Assembly (NCBI GenBank): GCA_963806495.1
Contig: CAWDYA010000008.1
Location: 372,001 to 436,000, forward strand
DNA length: 64,000 nucleotides
From: CAWDYA01 sp963806495
GTDB taxonomy: Bacteria > Acidobacteriota > Polarisedimenticolia > JACPZX01 > DASXTC01
Direction: 5' to 3'
In this document: piece after piece, positions 42,019-50,298 of the stretch
How the letters are laid out: each line of letters starts with the position of its first letter
How positions within the stretch are numbered: the stretch's first letter is position 1
The notes under the pieces: model-generated
The model's database searches: none
The model's input: the letters and a program-made list of their open reading frames with translations, nothing else
What the model was told of the DNA's origin: nothing
Position numbers and translations under genes: made by a program

Positions 42019-42797
42019 GGAGCGGGGGTCTCCTGCTCCGGGAGTCGAAGCAGCGACGCGGCATCCGCGTCCAGCACCCAGACCATCTGCCCGGCCGGCC
42101 GAACGCGCTGGATCGGCAGGCCTTCGTCGACGGCCTCGCTGCCGAGCACGCGCTGCACCATTGCGGCCTTCGCCTCGCCCGACACGAGCACCATCACCAT
42201 CCGAGCCGCGTTGATCGCCGGCAGCGTGAGCGTCAGACGACGCCCTCCGTCCGGCCCGGGCGCCGCGGCCACGGGGCTTGTGGCCTCGTCGAGCGCAGGA
42301 CTGCCGGGAAACAGCGATGCGGTGTGCCCGTCCTCGCCGAGGCCGAGCAGCACCAGATCGAACCGCGGCCCGCCGTCGAAGAACGCCGAGATCTCCTCGG
42401 CGTAGGCCGACGCGGCGGCGTCCGGGGCATCCTCCCCGCGCATGCGATGCACGTTGCCCGCGGGCAGGTCGATGCGGCTCAACAGCGTCTGCCGGACCAT
42501 GCCGTAGTTGCTCGCCGGCTCCTCCGGCCCCACGCATCGCTCGTCGCTGAAGAACAGGTGCACCGCGGGCCACACGATCTGGTACGCGTACTGCGGCTCG
42601 GGCAGCAGGGAGTAAAGGCTCCGCGGCGTGCCGCCGCCCGACAGCGCCACGCTGAAGCGTCCGCCCGACCCGAGCGCGCGGCCCGCCTGGCCCACGAACA
42701 ACCCGGCCGCGTGCCGGGCCATGTCCTCGGCGGTCCTGCAAATCTCGATGCGCAGCGGATCCTGGTTCAGCGGCGGGGGGGAGGGCATCGGGCTCAC
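42015..42797 (-). CDS. pgl: 6-phosphogluconolactonase
   Basis: 260 residues from the GTG at 42797, whose GTGA overlap with the opcA stop (42794-42797) makes it the likely start; an ATG three codons later (42788) is also possible. DevB/NagB-fold motifs are VALSGGGTPRSLYSLL, FFSDERCVGPEEPASNYGM and LLGLGEDGHTASLFPGSPAL, which bind the sugar phosphate and carry the catalytic His. The enzyme hydrolyses 6-phosphogluconolactone to 6-phosphogluconate, directly after glucose-6-phosphate dehydrogenase. Its position between opcA and a GST gene, with overlaps on both sides, shows tight co-translation. Confidence 0.9.
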   Translation of the reverse strand: MSPMPSPPPLNQDPLRIEICRTAEDMARHAAGLFVGQAGRALGSGGRFSVALSGGGTPRSLYSLLPEPQYAYQIVWPAVHLFFSDERCVGPEEPASNYGMVRQTLLSRIDLPAGNVHRMRGEDAPDAAASAYAEEISAFFDGGPRFDLVLLGLGEDGHTASLFPGSPALDEATSPVAAAPGPDGGRRLTLTLPAINAARMVMVLVSGEAKAAMVQRVLGSEAVDEGLPIQRVRPAGQMVWVLDADAASLLRLPEQETPAP

Positions 42798-43972
42798 GCG
42801 CGGGTCTCCTTCGGATGATGACCGAACAGCCGGGCTGCCAGCCTCAGGGATTGCTCGTAGATCCTGTCGACGCCGCCCACCTCGAGCGCGCGGCAGAGAA
42901 GCGTCGCCTTGTCGCGCTCCACGACGCGCCCGATATGCGACGACACCACTGCGTTCGAGCGGCTCACCGTCACGTCGATGGCGTCGGGCGCGCCGGCCCG
43001 CGCCAGCTCGAACGCACTGTCCGGCGCCTCGAGCCGCAGCCGCGTCACCCCGGGACCAGCCTCCTCGCCGAGCCACATCAGCGAAAGCTCGCCGCCCGGC
43101 TCGCCCGCGGGCCGCGACATCCGCCACACGCGCCCCTGCTTCCGGCCGCCGCGCGGCGTGGCGCCCTCCAACGGGTCGCTCCAGCCGAGCCGCGACGCGG
43201 CCCACGCGCCCAGAAGGACCGCTCCTGACTTGGCCCGCATCCGCGGCCCTGCGTACTCGATATGGATCCTCTCGATGCGGCCCGGGGCCGACTCGTGCGC
43301 CGGCGCGTCGAAGATGCCGGCGGTCAGCTCGCGCCACCCGCGCAGCCTCTCCCAGGACAGGTCCGACAGAGGCACCGGCAGGGACAGGAGCTGGCCGAAC
43401 CGCTCGGCCGGATCGTCGAAACGGCACGAGTCGATCATCAACCGGTCGGAGGCGCTCAGCAGCGCTTCGTCCAGCTCCGAGCCGGACGTCCCGTCACCGT
43501 CGTCCAGCAGGCTGAGGTCGCCCGTGCACCACAGGAAGACAGGAAGGTCGGGCAGCAGCAGGGGCAGTACCGCGCCGCGCACCTGCTCCGCGCTGCCGGC
43601 TCCCCCGGTAATCGTGATCTGCTCGCAGCAGACCTGCCGGCTCTTGCCGCCGCCGGGTGCCCAGGCGCAATGGGCCGTGATGGATGCCTCGAGCCGGTCG
43701 CCCCGCGCGGGGTCGCGATCCACAACGGCCATGACCACGCGGCACGGTCGGACGTTGGCGACCGTCGCGACCACCGACGTGGCGTGCGCCACCTCGTCCA
43801 CGCCGTCGCACCAGGCGACGAGATTCATCTGGCAGGCGCGGGTCAGCGCCGGGGTCGACTCTCCCTCGGGGGTCTGCGACGCGTCCTTCCAGAGCTTTTT
43901 GAGCTCATGCTCGATCGCGCTGGAGTCCACCGCGAGCTGCTGCCCGCCGGCGAACGATTCGATCGATGTCAT
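42794..43972 (-). CDS. opcA: OpcA, glucose-6-phosphate dehydrogenase assembly protein
   Basis: 392 residues from the ATG at 43972, which overlaps the zwf stop (ATGA, 43969-43972). The sequence has the OpcA profile: AIEHELKKLWKDA near the N-terminus, ACQMNLVAWCDG, a central CWAPGG-like segment (AHCAWAPGGGKSRQVCCEQI) and LPDLPVFLWCTGD, which is the most conserved block. OpcA activates or assembles G6PDH, in cyanobacteria under redox control through thioredoxin; several cysteines are present here (C126, C138-C139 and C158 by rough count) but their match to the regulatory ones is unknown. Its place directly after zwf is the usual one. Confidence 0.88.
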   Translation of the reverse strand: MTSIESFAGGQQLAVDSSAIEHELKKLWKDASQTPEGESTPALTRACQMNLVAWCDGVDEVAHATSVVATVANVRPCRVVMAVVDRDPARGDRLEASITAHCAWAPGGGKSRQVCCEQITITGGAGSAEQVRGAVLPLLLPDLPVFLWCTGDLSLLDDGDGTSGSELDEALLSASDRLMIDSCRFDDPAERFGQLLSLPVPLSDLSWERLRGWRELTAGIFDAPAHESAPGRIERIHIEYAGPRMRAKSGAVLLGAWAASRLGWSDPLEGATPRGGRKQGRVWRMSRPAGEPGGELSLMWLGEEAGPGVTRLRLEAPDSAFELARAGAPDAIDVTVSRSNAVVSSHIGRVVERDKATLLCRALEVGGVDRIYEQSLRLAARLFGHHPKETRA

Positions 43973-45483
43973 GGCCGCCTCCAGCGCCCGATGAGGCTGT
44001 TCGCGGCGGTGGGACCCCACGTGCCCGCCTCGTAGGTGTGCAGCGGCGGCGGGGAGGGGCCGTTCCAGGCGTCGAGGATCGCGTTGATGAACTGCCAGGC
44101 CGCCTCGACCTCGTCACGCCGCGTGAAGAGCGTGGAGTCCCCGATGATGGCGTCGAGCAGGAGCCTCTCGTACGCCTCGGGCGGCTCGGCCCCGAACGAG
44201 GTCCCGTAGCGAAAATCCATCACGACCGGTCTGAGGGTGATCACCGTGCCCGGGACCTTCGAGGTCATGGTCAGGGAGATCCCCTCGTCGGGCTGGATCC
44301 TCAGAGCGAGCACGTTCGCCTTGATCGCGCCGCTGGTCCGCTCGCCGAACAGCAGGTACGGCACGTCCTTGAACTGGATCGCGATCTCGGTCACCCGCTT
44401 GGGCAGACGCTTGCCGGTGCGCAGATAGAACGGAACACCGGCCCACCGCCAGTTGTCGATGAAGAGGCGGATGGCGACGAAGCTCTCGGTGTGGGACCCG
44501 CTCGCCACTCCCTTTTCCTCCTGGTAGGGAGGAACCTTGTTTCCCGAGACCGAGCCGGCGCCGTACTGGGCGCGCACCACGTGACCGCCGATCTCGCTCT
44601 CGGGGATGGGACGCACCGCGTGCAGCACCTTCACCTTCTCGTTTCGCACCTCGTCGGCCTCGAAGGCGACCGGCGGCTCCATGGCGGTCAGGCAGAGGAG
44701 CTGCATCATGTGGTTCTGCACCATGTCGCGCAGCGCCCCCGACTCGTCGTAATAGGCGCCGCGCCCCTCGATGCCGATGTCCTCGGCCACGGTGATCTGC
44801 ACGTGGTCGACGTACTTCTGGTTCCACAGAGGCTCGAAGATGCCGTTGGCGAACCGCATGACCAGGATGTTCTGTACGGTCTCCTTGCCCAGGTAGTGGT
44901 CGATGCGATACACCTGCCGTTCGGAGAAGACATCGAGCGCCCTTCGGTTGAGCTCCTGTGCGGAGGCGAGGTCGTGACCGAACGGCTTCTCGATGATGAT
45001 CCGCGCCCATCGCGGCTCGGGCGGATTGGCCAGCCCGGCGCGGCCGAGCGCCGCGATCACTTCCTCGTAGGCGTCGGGCGGCGTCGCCAGGTACAGCAGA
45101 TGATTGCCCCGCGTTCCCCTCTCCTCGTCGACCTTCGCGAGTGTCTCTACCAGGCGGCCGTACGCCTTCTCGTCGCCGAACTCCCCGCGGCAGTAGAAGA
45201 ACCCCTTTGCGAAGCTGTCCCACAGCTCCTGCTCGATCGGGCTTCGGGAGAACTCCCTGACGCCGTCCTCCATCTCCTTGCGGAACTTCGCGTCGTCCCA
45301 GTCGCGCCGCGCAAAGCCGACGACCGCGAAGCCGGACGGAAGCAGCCGCTCGCGGGCCAGATTGTAGAGGGCCGGGACGAGCTTGCGGCGCGTCAGGTCG
45401 CCGGTCGCGCCGAAGATGACCAGGGTGCAGGGATCGGCGATGCGTTCCTTCTGCATCCCCTCGCGGAACGGATTTTTCTGCAT
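43969..45483 (-). CDS. zwf: Glucose-6-phosphate dehydrogenase
   Basis: 504 residues from the ATG at 45483. The NADP-binding site is IFGATGDLTRRKLVPALY (23-40), EKPFG is at 165-169 and the substrate-binding RIDHYLGKETVQN starts at 193, with the catalytic His in the following loop. Length and motifs are normal for bacterial Zwf. It makes NADPH and 6-phosphogluconolactone and is the first gene of an operon with opcA, pgl and a GST, all overlapping by four bases. A longer frame is open upstream to 45555, but the added residues have no homology. I saw no strong promoter. Confidence 0.95.
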   Translation of the reverse strand: MQKNPFREGMQKERIADPCTLVIFGATGDLTRRKLVPALYNLARERLLPSGFAVVGFARRDWDDAKFRKEMEDGVREFSRSPIEQELWDSFAKGFFYCRGEFGDEKAYGRLVETLAKVDEERGTRGNHLLYLATPPDAYEEVIAALGRAGLANPPEPRWARIIIEKPFGHDLASAQELNRRALDVFSERQVYRIDHYLGKETVQNILVMRFANGIFEPLWNQKYVDHVQITVAEDIGIEGRGAYYDESGALRDMVQNHMMQLLCLTAMEPPVAFEADEVRNEKVKVLHAVRPIPESEIGGHVVRAQYGAGSVSGNKVPPYQEEKGVASGSHTESFVAIRLFIDNWRWAGVPFYLRTGKRLPKRVTEIAIQFKDVPYLLFGERTSGAIKANVLALRIQPDEGISLTMTSKVPGTVITLRPVVMDFRYGTSFGAEPPEAYERLLLDAIIGDSTLFTRRDEVEAAWQFINAILDAWNGPSPPPLHTYEAGTWGPTAANSLIGRWRRP

Positions 45484-45571
45484 GGTGTGCTCACTGTACG
45501 ATAGGATGACTCCGGGTTTCAAACGAGCCGCCACGATGCCGACATTCCCTTCCATCGGAACGACCCTGCGG

Positions 45572-47111
45572 ATGCGCCGTCTCCTGCGCCTGGCGCTGTG
45601 TCTGGCCGTGCTGGCCGCGGCGGGTCACGCAGCCGTCCGGGCCGCGGGCACGCTGGCGGTGTCGTCCGACGGAGGCGCCGCCTGGCTGCTGCGTGCCGAC
45701 GGATCCATCGAGCGGATCGACCTCGCCACGCGGCAGGCCTCGGTACTCCACGCGCCTGCAGGCGCCGTCGCGCTCGCCGTCACCGGTGACGCACGCACCC
45801 TGTACGCGATCGCGCCGTCGACGGAGGCGAAGGGCACAATCCTGTTCGCCCTGTCGCCCGACACCGGAGAGGAGCGGTCCCATCGGAACCTCAAAGGGGT
45901 GGGACGCATGCTGGCGGTGACGACGGACGGCTCGTACGTCTGCGTGGTAGGACAGAAGGGAGGCTCGCGCGCCCTCGGGGGCGATGACTGGACGCTGACC
46001 ATCGTCGACGCCGCGACGGGCAAGCTGGGCGGCCCCCTGCCCCTCGGGGTCGAGCCACTGGCGATCGCGCTGCGGGACGAGGCGGGCGCGGGCCGCGCCG
46101 GCGCGCGGCTGCTGGTCGCCACCCAGGATCGAATCGCCACCTATCTGCTGGATCCGCCGGCGTCGAGCTGGTTCTACCGGTCGCCGGGTGAGAACCACGG
46201 CATCGACGCGCTCGATCGCTCCCCGCTGGTCTGCGTCCTGCGCGGCAGCGAGATCGCCCTGATCGACCCGCGGCGGCAGCCGCGCGAGAACGGCCGCATC
46301 CAGCTCACGGGCGACGACGCCACTTCGACCATCACGCTCGGCGGCCCCGGCGGCACGGTGGTGCTGACGCCCGACGGTTCCACCGTGGCCGAGCTGCGCG
46401 CCGACGGGGCGGGGATCTCGCTGTACGACACGCTCGACGGCACCCTGATCGGTGTCCGGCCGCTGGAGGACGCCCCCGATCTGCTGGCGCGGCGCGTCCC
46501 GGCCGGCGAGGACCGGGTGGCCCGCATCGTGGTGGCCTCGTCCCTGACCGGACGTGTCGAGATGGTCGAATATCCCCTGCCGCCGCCGAGACCGGAGCCG
46601 GTGCCCGCGCCGCCGGGGCCTCCGCCGCCCGAGCCGCAGGAGGAGCCGGAGGCATCACCTGCGGCGGAGGAAGCGCCGCAGGCCGCCGCGCCCGTGCCAG
46701 CGCCGGACGAGCCGGGAATCCCATGGCGTGGAGCCGCCGGAGCCACAGCCTCCACCGGCCCCGCAGCCTCCCGCCGAGCCGGAGCCGCTGCCCGAGCCCG
46801 GCCCGACCCGGCCGTCCTCGCAGGCCCTGCTCACGGGGCGCGTAACCGGCAGCGCGGAGACGTCACCCGAGGTTCGGCTCTTCGGCCCCGACAACATCCT
46901 CAAGCTGCGGGCTCGGGTCGAGGTGGCCGCCGACGGCACGTTCAGCTTCCCGATGCCTCCCGCCGGCACCTACCGGGTGATGGTCGCGGGCAGGTCGGGG
47001 GCGTACCTGTTCGCCAGTCCCCAGTACAGAACTCTCGTCATCACCGAGGAGCAGGTAGCCGGCGGCAAGGGGATCGAGGGGATCGACTTCGTGGTCCGCG
47101 GCAGGCTCTGA
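45572..47111 (+). CDS. Secreted propeller-like protein with Pro-rich linker (frameshifted)
   Basis: About 512 residues if one extra G in GGG (46714-46716) is removed. A signal peptide (MRRLLRLALCLAVLAAAGHA) is followed by repeated short beta segments typical of YVTN/WD-like propellers: LAVSSDGGAAWLLRADGSI, LAVTGDARTLYAIAP, LAVTTDGSYVCVVG, VLTPDGSTVAELRADGAG. Then comes a Pro/Glu-rich linker of about 100 residues and a C-terminal beta-sandwich (LLTGRVTGSAETSPEVRLFG, ADGTFSFPMPPAGTYRVMV) resembling the carboxypeptidase-regulatory or SdrD-B-like domain. The frameshift falls inside the linker. It is probably periplasmic or surface-attached; partner and function are unknown. It is divergent from zwf. 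Confidence 0.6.
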
Positions 47112-47120
47112 GAGAACCTG

Positions 47121-47468
47121 TCAGAACGCGGGGCGGCCCTGCGGGTCGTGTCTGCGTCGGCCCGAGCGCAGCAGAAGCCACAGCCCGGCGACGACCAGCA
47201 GAAGCGGCAGCAGCGGGGTGAGACCGATCACGAGCGTGGAGAGGAGAAACACGCCGATCAGCATCAGGAGCAGGAGCTTGACGCATAAGAACAGGACGCC
47301 GGCCCCGACGCCGACCGCCAGTCCGAGAAGCCGGAACGGCAGCACGATGAGCTGCCAGAACAGATAACAGACCGCACCCAGGACCAGCCCGATCAGGACG
47401 AACGGTATCGCCAGCAGGACGAACAGCCCCAGAAGCGCAAACGCCAGAAACAGCATGGTCAGCTCCAT
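47121..47468 (-). CDS. Small hydrophobic membrane protein
   Basis: 115 residues from the ATG at 47468, with GGAGG seven bases upstream. Almost the whole length is hydrophobic, with about four membrane helices (LFLAFALLGLFVLLAIPFVL, IGLVLGAVCYLFWQLIV, VGAGVLFLCVKLLLLMLI, LVIGLTPLLPLLLVVAGLWL) and a basic C-terminal tail (RSGRRRHDP). Such leucine-rich four-helix proteins are common conserved hypotheticals in GC-rich bacteria; no function is known to me. Convergent with the propeller-like gene (9 bases) and divergent from the pseudouridine synthase. Confidence 0.6.
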   Translation of the reverse strand: MELTMLFLAFALLGLFVLLAIPFVLIGLVLGAVCYLFWQLIVLPFRLLGLAVGVGAGVLFLCVKLLLLMLIGVFLLSTLVIGLTPLLPLLLVVAGLWLLLRSGRRRHDPQGRPAF

Positions 47469-47523
47469 GATCCGGCCTCCTCGTGCTGCTTGGTACGCGG
47501 ACGCCGGGCCCGAGGTTTCATCG

Positions 47524-48465
47524 ATGCCCCTGAAATCGCTGCGTATCGAGGTGGATGCCACCCGCGCAGGCCGCACCGCCGCGGCGGTGCTCAAGGAGGC
47601 GGCGGGCGTCAGCCACGCCGTCGCCCGCGGGCATGATCGACTCCGGCCTCGTGGCGCTCAACGGGCACCCCCTCAAGGACCCCGCCCACCGGCTGTCGGC
47701 CGGCGATCAGATCGAGGCACGCTACGATCCGGGAACGCGATACCGCGAGAAGCCGCGTCCCGCAGGCCGTTCGCGCGGCCAGGGGTTCGAGGTGCGACTG
47801 GAGGACGACACGTTCGTGGTGGTGGACAAGCAGCCCGGGCTGATCACCGTCCCGGCGCCGTCGCATCCCGCCGACACCCTGGTGGATCGTCTGCTCGCGA
47901 TGTACGCCGCGCGCGGCGTTCGCGCTCCCCGGCTGTGGGTCGTCCACCGGATCGACCGGTACACTTCGGGGCTGGTGCTCTTCGCACGCAACGAGCGGGC
48001 GTTCGCCGCCCTCGCGGCGCAGTTCGAGAAGCGCGAGCCGTCGAGGGAGTACCTGGCGATTCTGCGAGGGGATTCCGGATTCCTCCCGAGGGTCGGCTCG
48101 AGACGCTGCTTTTCGAGAACCCGCGCTCCCTCAAGGTGAGCGCGACCGCCGACCGGAAGCTCGGCCGGCGCGCGATCAGCCGGTATGTCGTGGAGTCGAA
48201 GCTGACCGGAGCCGCGCTTCTGCGGGTGACGCTCGAGACCGGCCGGCGGCACCAGATCCGCGTGCAGCTCGCCGATGCCGGCCATCCGCTCGTCGGCGAC
48301 CGGACGTACGGGCAGCCCCACCCCGCGATCGACCGCGTGGCGCTGCACGCGGCGCGGCTCGGCTTCCGGCACCCGGCGACCGGGGCGCGTGTGAGCGTGG
48401 AGTCACCGCTGCCCGGCGACATGCGTCGTGCGCTGCGGGCGCTGCGTCACGCCCCCTCGCCTTGA
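47524..48465 (+). CDS. RluA-type 23S/tRNA pseudouridine synthase (two frameshifts)
   Basis: 313 residues once two indels are corrected: an extra C at 47632 (HAVARG then MIDSGLVALNG) and a missing C near 48083 (GDSGF then PPEGRLETLL). The S4 RNA-binding domain covers the first 80 residues, and the catalytic domain has the key HRIDRYTSGLVLFARNERA (Asp is the catalytic residue), REYLAILRG, then TGRRHQIRVQLADAGHP and VGDRTYGQ. All conserved blocks are intact after correction, so the gene is most likely functional. RluA-family members modify rRNA or tRNA uridines; the exact target cannot be told. The stop codon lies inside the -35 element of the next gene's promoter. Confidence 0.82.
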   Translation: MPLKSLRIEVDATRAGRTAAAVLKEAAGVSHAVARGHDRLRPRGAQRAPPQGPRPPAVGRRSDRGTLRSGNAIPREAASRRPFARPGVRGATGGRHVRGGGQAARADHRPGAVASRRHPGGSSARDVRRARRSRSPAVGRPPDRPVHFGAGALRTQRAGVRRPRGAVREARAVEGVPGDSARGFRIPPEGRLETLLFENPRSLKVSATADRKLGRRAISRYVVESKLTGAALLRVTLETGRRHQIRVQLADAGHPLVGDRTYGQPHPAIDRVALHAARLGFRHPATGARVSVESPLPGDMRRALRALRHAPSP

Positions 48466-48489
48466 CATTCTCCGCCACGCCTGTCTAAA
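48462..48489 (+). promoter_or_regulatory. Promoter of the 48580 barrel gene
   Basis: TTGACA (48462-48467, perfect) with a 16-base spacer and TCTAAA (48484-48489, 4/6). It overlaps the TGA stop of the upstream pseudouridine synthase. Transcription would start near 48497, about 83 bases before the start codon. Confidence 0.6.
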
Positions 48490-48579
48490 GTTCAGCGACC
48501 ATCAGGTCTCGCCCCGCGTTTGATACACGAACATCCGGACCCCGCACCCAACCCCTGTCTTTCCGAGAGGTGACCAGGC

Positions 48580-49155
48580 ATGAAGCACACGACCCACGCG
48601 CTGCCCTTGCTCGCGCTCGTGCTGGTGTTCATGACCGGCCCGGCGCTGGCGCAGGCACAGGCGCGCAGCAGCAATGCACCTTCCATCCATGCGGGCGACA
48701 TGGCCGTCAGCGGTAATCTCGGCTTCGCCAACGCGTTCAACAACGATTTCGACGGGCTCGAGCCGATCCTGTCCGGGACCTTCGAGTACTACACGTCGGA
48801 TCAGATCTCCTGGCGCGGCTCGCTGGCCTTCACGTCCTTCTCGGCCGATTTCCCGCGCGGCAACAACGTCGACGTCGACATGATGATCCTCAACGCCAAC
48901 ATCGTATACGCCTGGCAGTCGAACTCCCTGCGCCCCTATGTGACAGGCGGCGTCGGCATCTACAACGAGGACTCCAGCCGGTCCCTGTCGGGCGTGGGTG
49001 ACGGGACGGAGCTCGGCTTCAACTTCGGCGGTGGCCTCGACCTGTACGTCGCCCCGCAGTGGGCGATCAAGTTCGAGGGAACCTTCCACGGCGTCTCGGG
49101 TGACGAGCCCGACACCTTCTTCTTCGCCACCGTCGGCGCCAAGTTCGACTTCTAG
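48580..49155 (+). CDS. Outer-membrane beta-barrel protein
   Basis: 191 residues with GAGAGGTGA upstream. A signal peptide (THALPLLALVLVFMTGPALA, cut near QAQA) is followed by short amphipathic strands with glycines and aromatic girdle residues: AVSGNLGFANAFNNDF, SGTFEYYTSDQISWRGSLAF, NANIVYAWQSNSLRPYVTGG, GFNFGGGLDLYVAPQWAIKF and a final VGAKFDF ending in phenylalanine, the BAM-recognised C-terminus. About eight strands fit the OmpW/OmpX size class. Likely a small pore or structural barrel in the outer membrane. It is the first gene of a run of five co-directional genes and is 14 bases from the next. Confidence 0.8.
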   Translation: MKHTTHALPLLALVLVFMTGPALAQAQARSSNAPSIHAGDMAVSGNLGFANAFNNDFDGLEPILSGTFEYYTSDQISWRGSLAFTSFSADFPRGNNVDVDMMILNANIVYAWQSNSLRPYVTGGVGIYNEDSSRSLSGVGDGTELGFNFGGGLDLYVAPQWAIKFEGTFHGVSGDEPDTFFFATVGAKFDF

Positions 49156-49169
49156 GCTTCCGCTCCTCA

Positions 49170-50252
49170 ATGGCCAGGGTGCTGTATCTCGATCCGTATC
49201 ACGGGCCGAGCCACAGCGCCCTGTCCGGAGCCCTCGCGCGCGCGTCACGCCACCAGGTCACCCTGCTGACGATGCCGCCGCGCAAGTGGAAGTGGCGGAT
49301 GCGCGGCGCCGCGCTGGCGTTCGAGCCGCGCATCCGGGCGCTGGAAGAGCCTCCCGAGCTGCTCGTGGCGACCGACATGCTCAACCTGCCCGAGCTGCTC
49401 GGCCTGCTGAGAGACCACTTCCCGCCGCGTCTGCCGGTCATCACCTGCTTTCACGAGAACCAGCTCACCTACCCGCTGCCATCGCGTGACGAGCGCGACT
49501 TCCACTTCGGGCTGGTCAACATCCACACGGCGCTCGCCTCCGACCGGGTCGTCTTCAACAGCGCCTTCCACCGTGACGAGTTCCTCGAGGCCGTCCCGGG
49601 GCTGCTGCGTCTGATGCCCGACCATCGACCCGAAGGGGTGGCGGAGCGGATCCGCGCGCGCAGCGAGGTGCTGGCGCTTCCGGTGGAAGCGGAGCCGGAC
49701 CCGCCGCCGGCGCCGGTGCGCGAGCGGGAGAACCTGATCCTCTGGAACCACCGCTGGGAGGACGACAAGAACCCCGAGGCGTTTTTCGACGCGATCCGCA
49801 CGCTGGACCGGCGCGGCGCCGAGTTCGGCCTCGTGGTCCTGGGTCAGTCGTTCTCTGGAGTGCCCGCGTGCTTCGCGGCCGCCCGGCGCGATCTCGCGCA
49901 CCGGATCGTGCGCTGGGGATACCTGCCGTCGCGCGAGGCGTATCTGCAGGAGGCGGCCCGGTGCCGCATCGTGGTCTCCACGGCGAACCACGAGTTCTAT
50001 GGTCTGGCCGTGCGCGAAGCGATCCGCCTGGGATGCTATCCTCTGCTCCCGCGCCGCGTGGTGTATCCCGAGCTGGTGGGCGGGCGGAGAGAATATCTCT
50101 ACGATACACAGGAGGAGCTTGCCGCCCGCCTCGAGTCGGTCCTGGCCGACCGCGGGATGGCGCCGGATCCCGCGCTTTGCGCCTCGATAGCCGAGGCGGG
50201 CATCGAGCGGATCGTGGCACGATGGGACGACTGGTTCGACCGCATGGCGTGA
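49170..50252 (+). CDS. tRNA-queuosine alpha-mannosyltransferase-like protein
   Basis: 360 residues. The N-terminus (YLDPYHGPSHSALSGALA), the block LLTMPPRKWKWRMRGAALAF, then VITCFHENQLTYPLP and LWNHRWEDDKNPEAFFDAI are the diagnostic blocks of the DUF3524 family, to which human GTDC1 belongs; these proteins mannosylate queuosine at position 34 of tRNA-Asp. The C-terminal STANHEFYGLAVREAIRLG is the GT-B donor site. The bacterial members' target is presumed to be the same. No queuosine biosynthesis genes are visible in this window. It sits 14 bases after the barrel gene and 46 bases before the E1 gene. Confidence 0.8.
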   Translation: MARVLYLDPYHGPSHSALSGALARASRHQVTLLTMPPRKWKWRMRGAALAFEPRIRALEEPPELLVATDMLNLPELLGLLRDHFPPRLPVITCFHENQLTYPLPSRDERDFHFGLVNIHTALASDRVVFNSAFHRDEFLEAVPGLLRLMPDHRPEGVAERIRARSEVLALPVEAEPDPPPAPVRERENLILWNHRWEDDKNPEAFFDAIRTLDRRGAEFGLVVLGQSFSGVPACFAAARRDLAHRIVRWGYLPSREAYLQEAARCRIVVSTANHEFYGLAVREAIRLGCYPLLPRRVVYPELVGGRREYLYDTQEELAARLESVLADRGMAPDPALCASIAEAGIERIVARWDDWFDRMA

Positions 50253-50298
50253 CGCGCCGCTCCGGACGTGGCAATATGTGGCTCGAAGAGAGGTGAAC

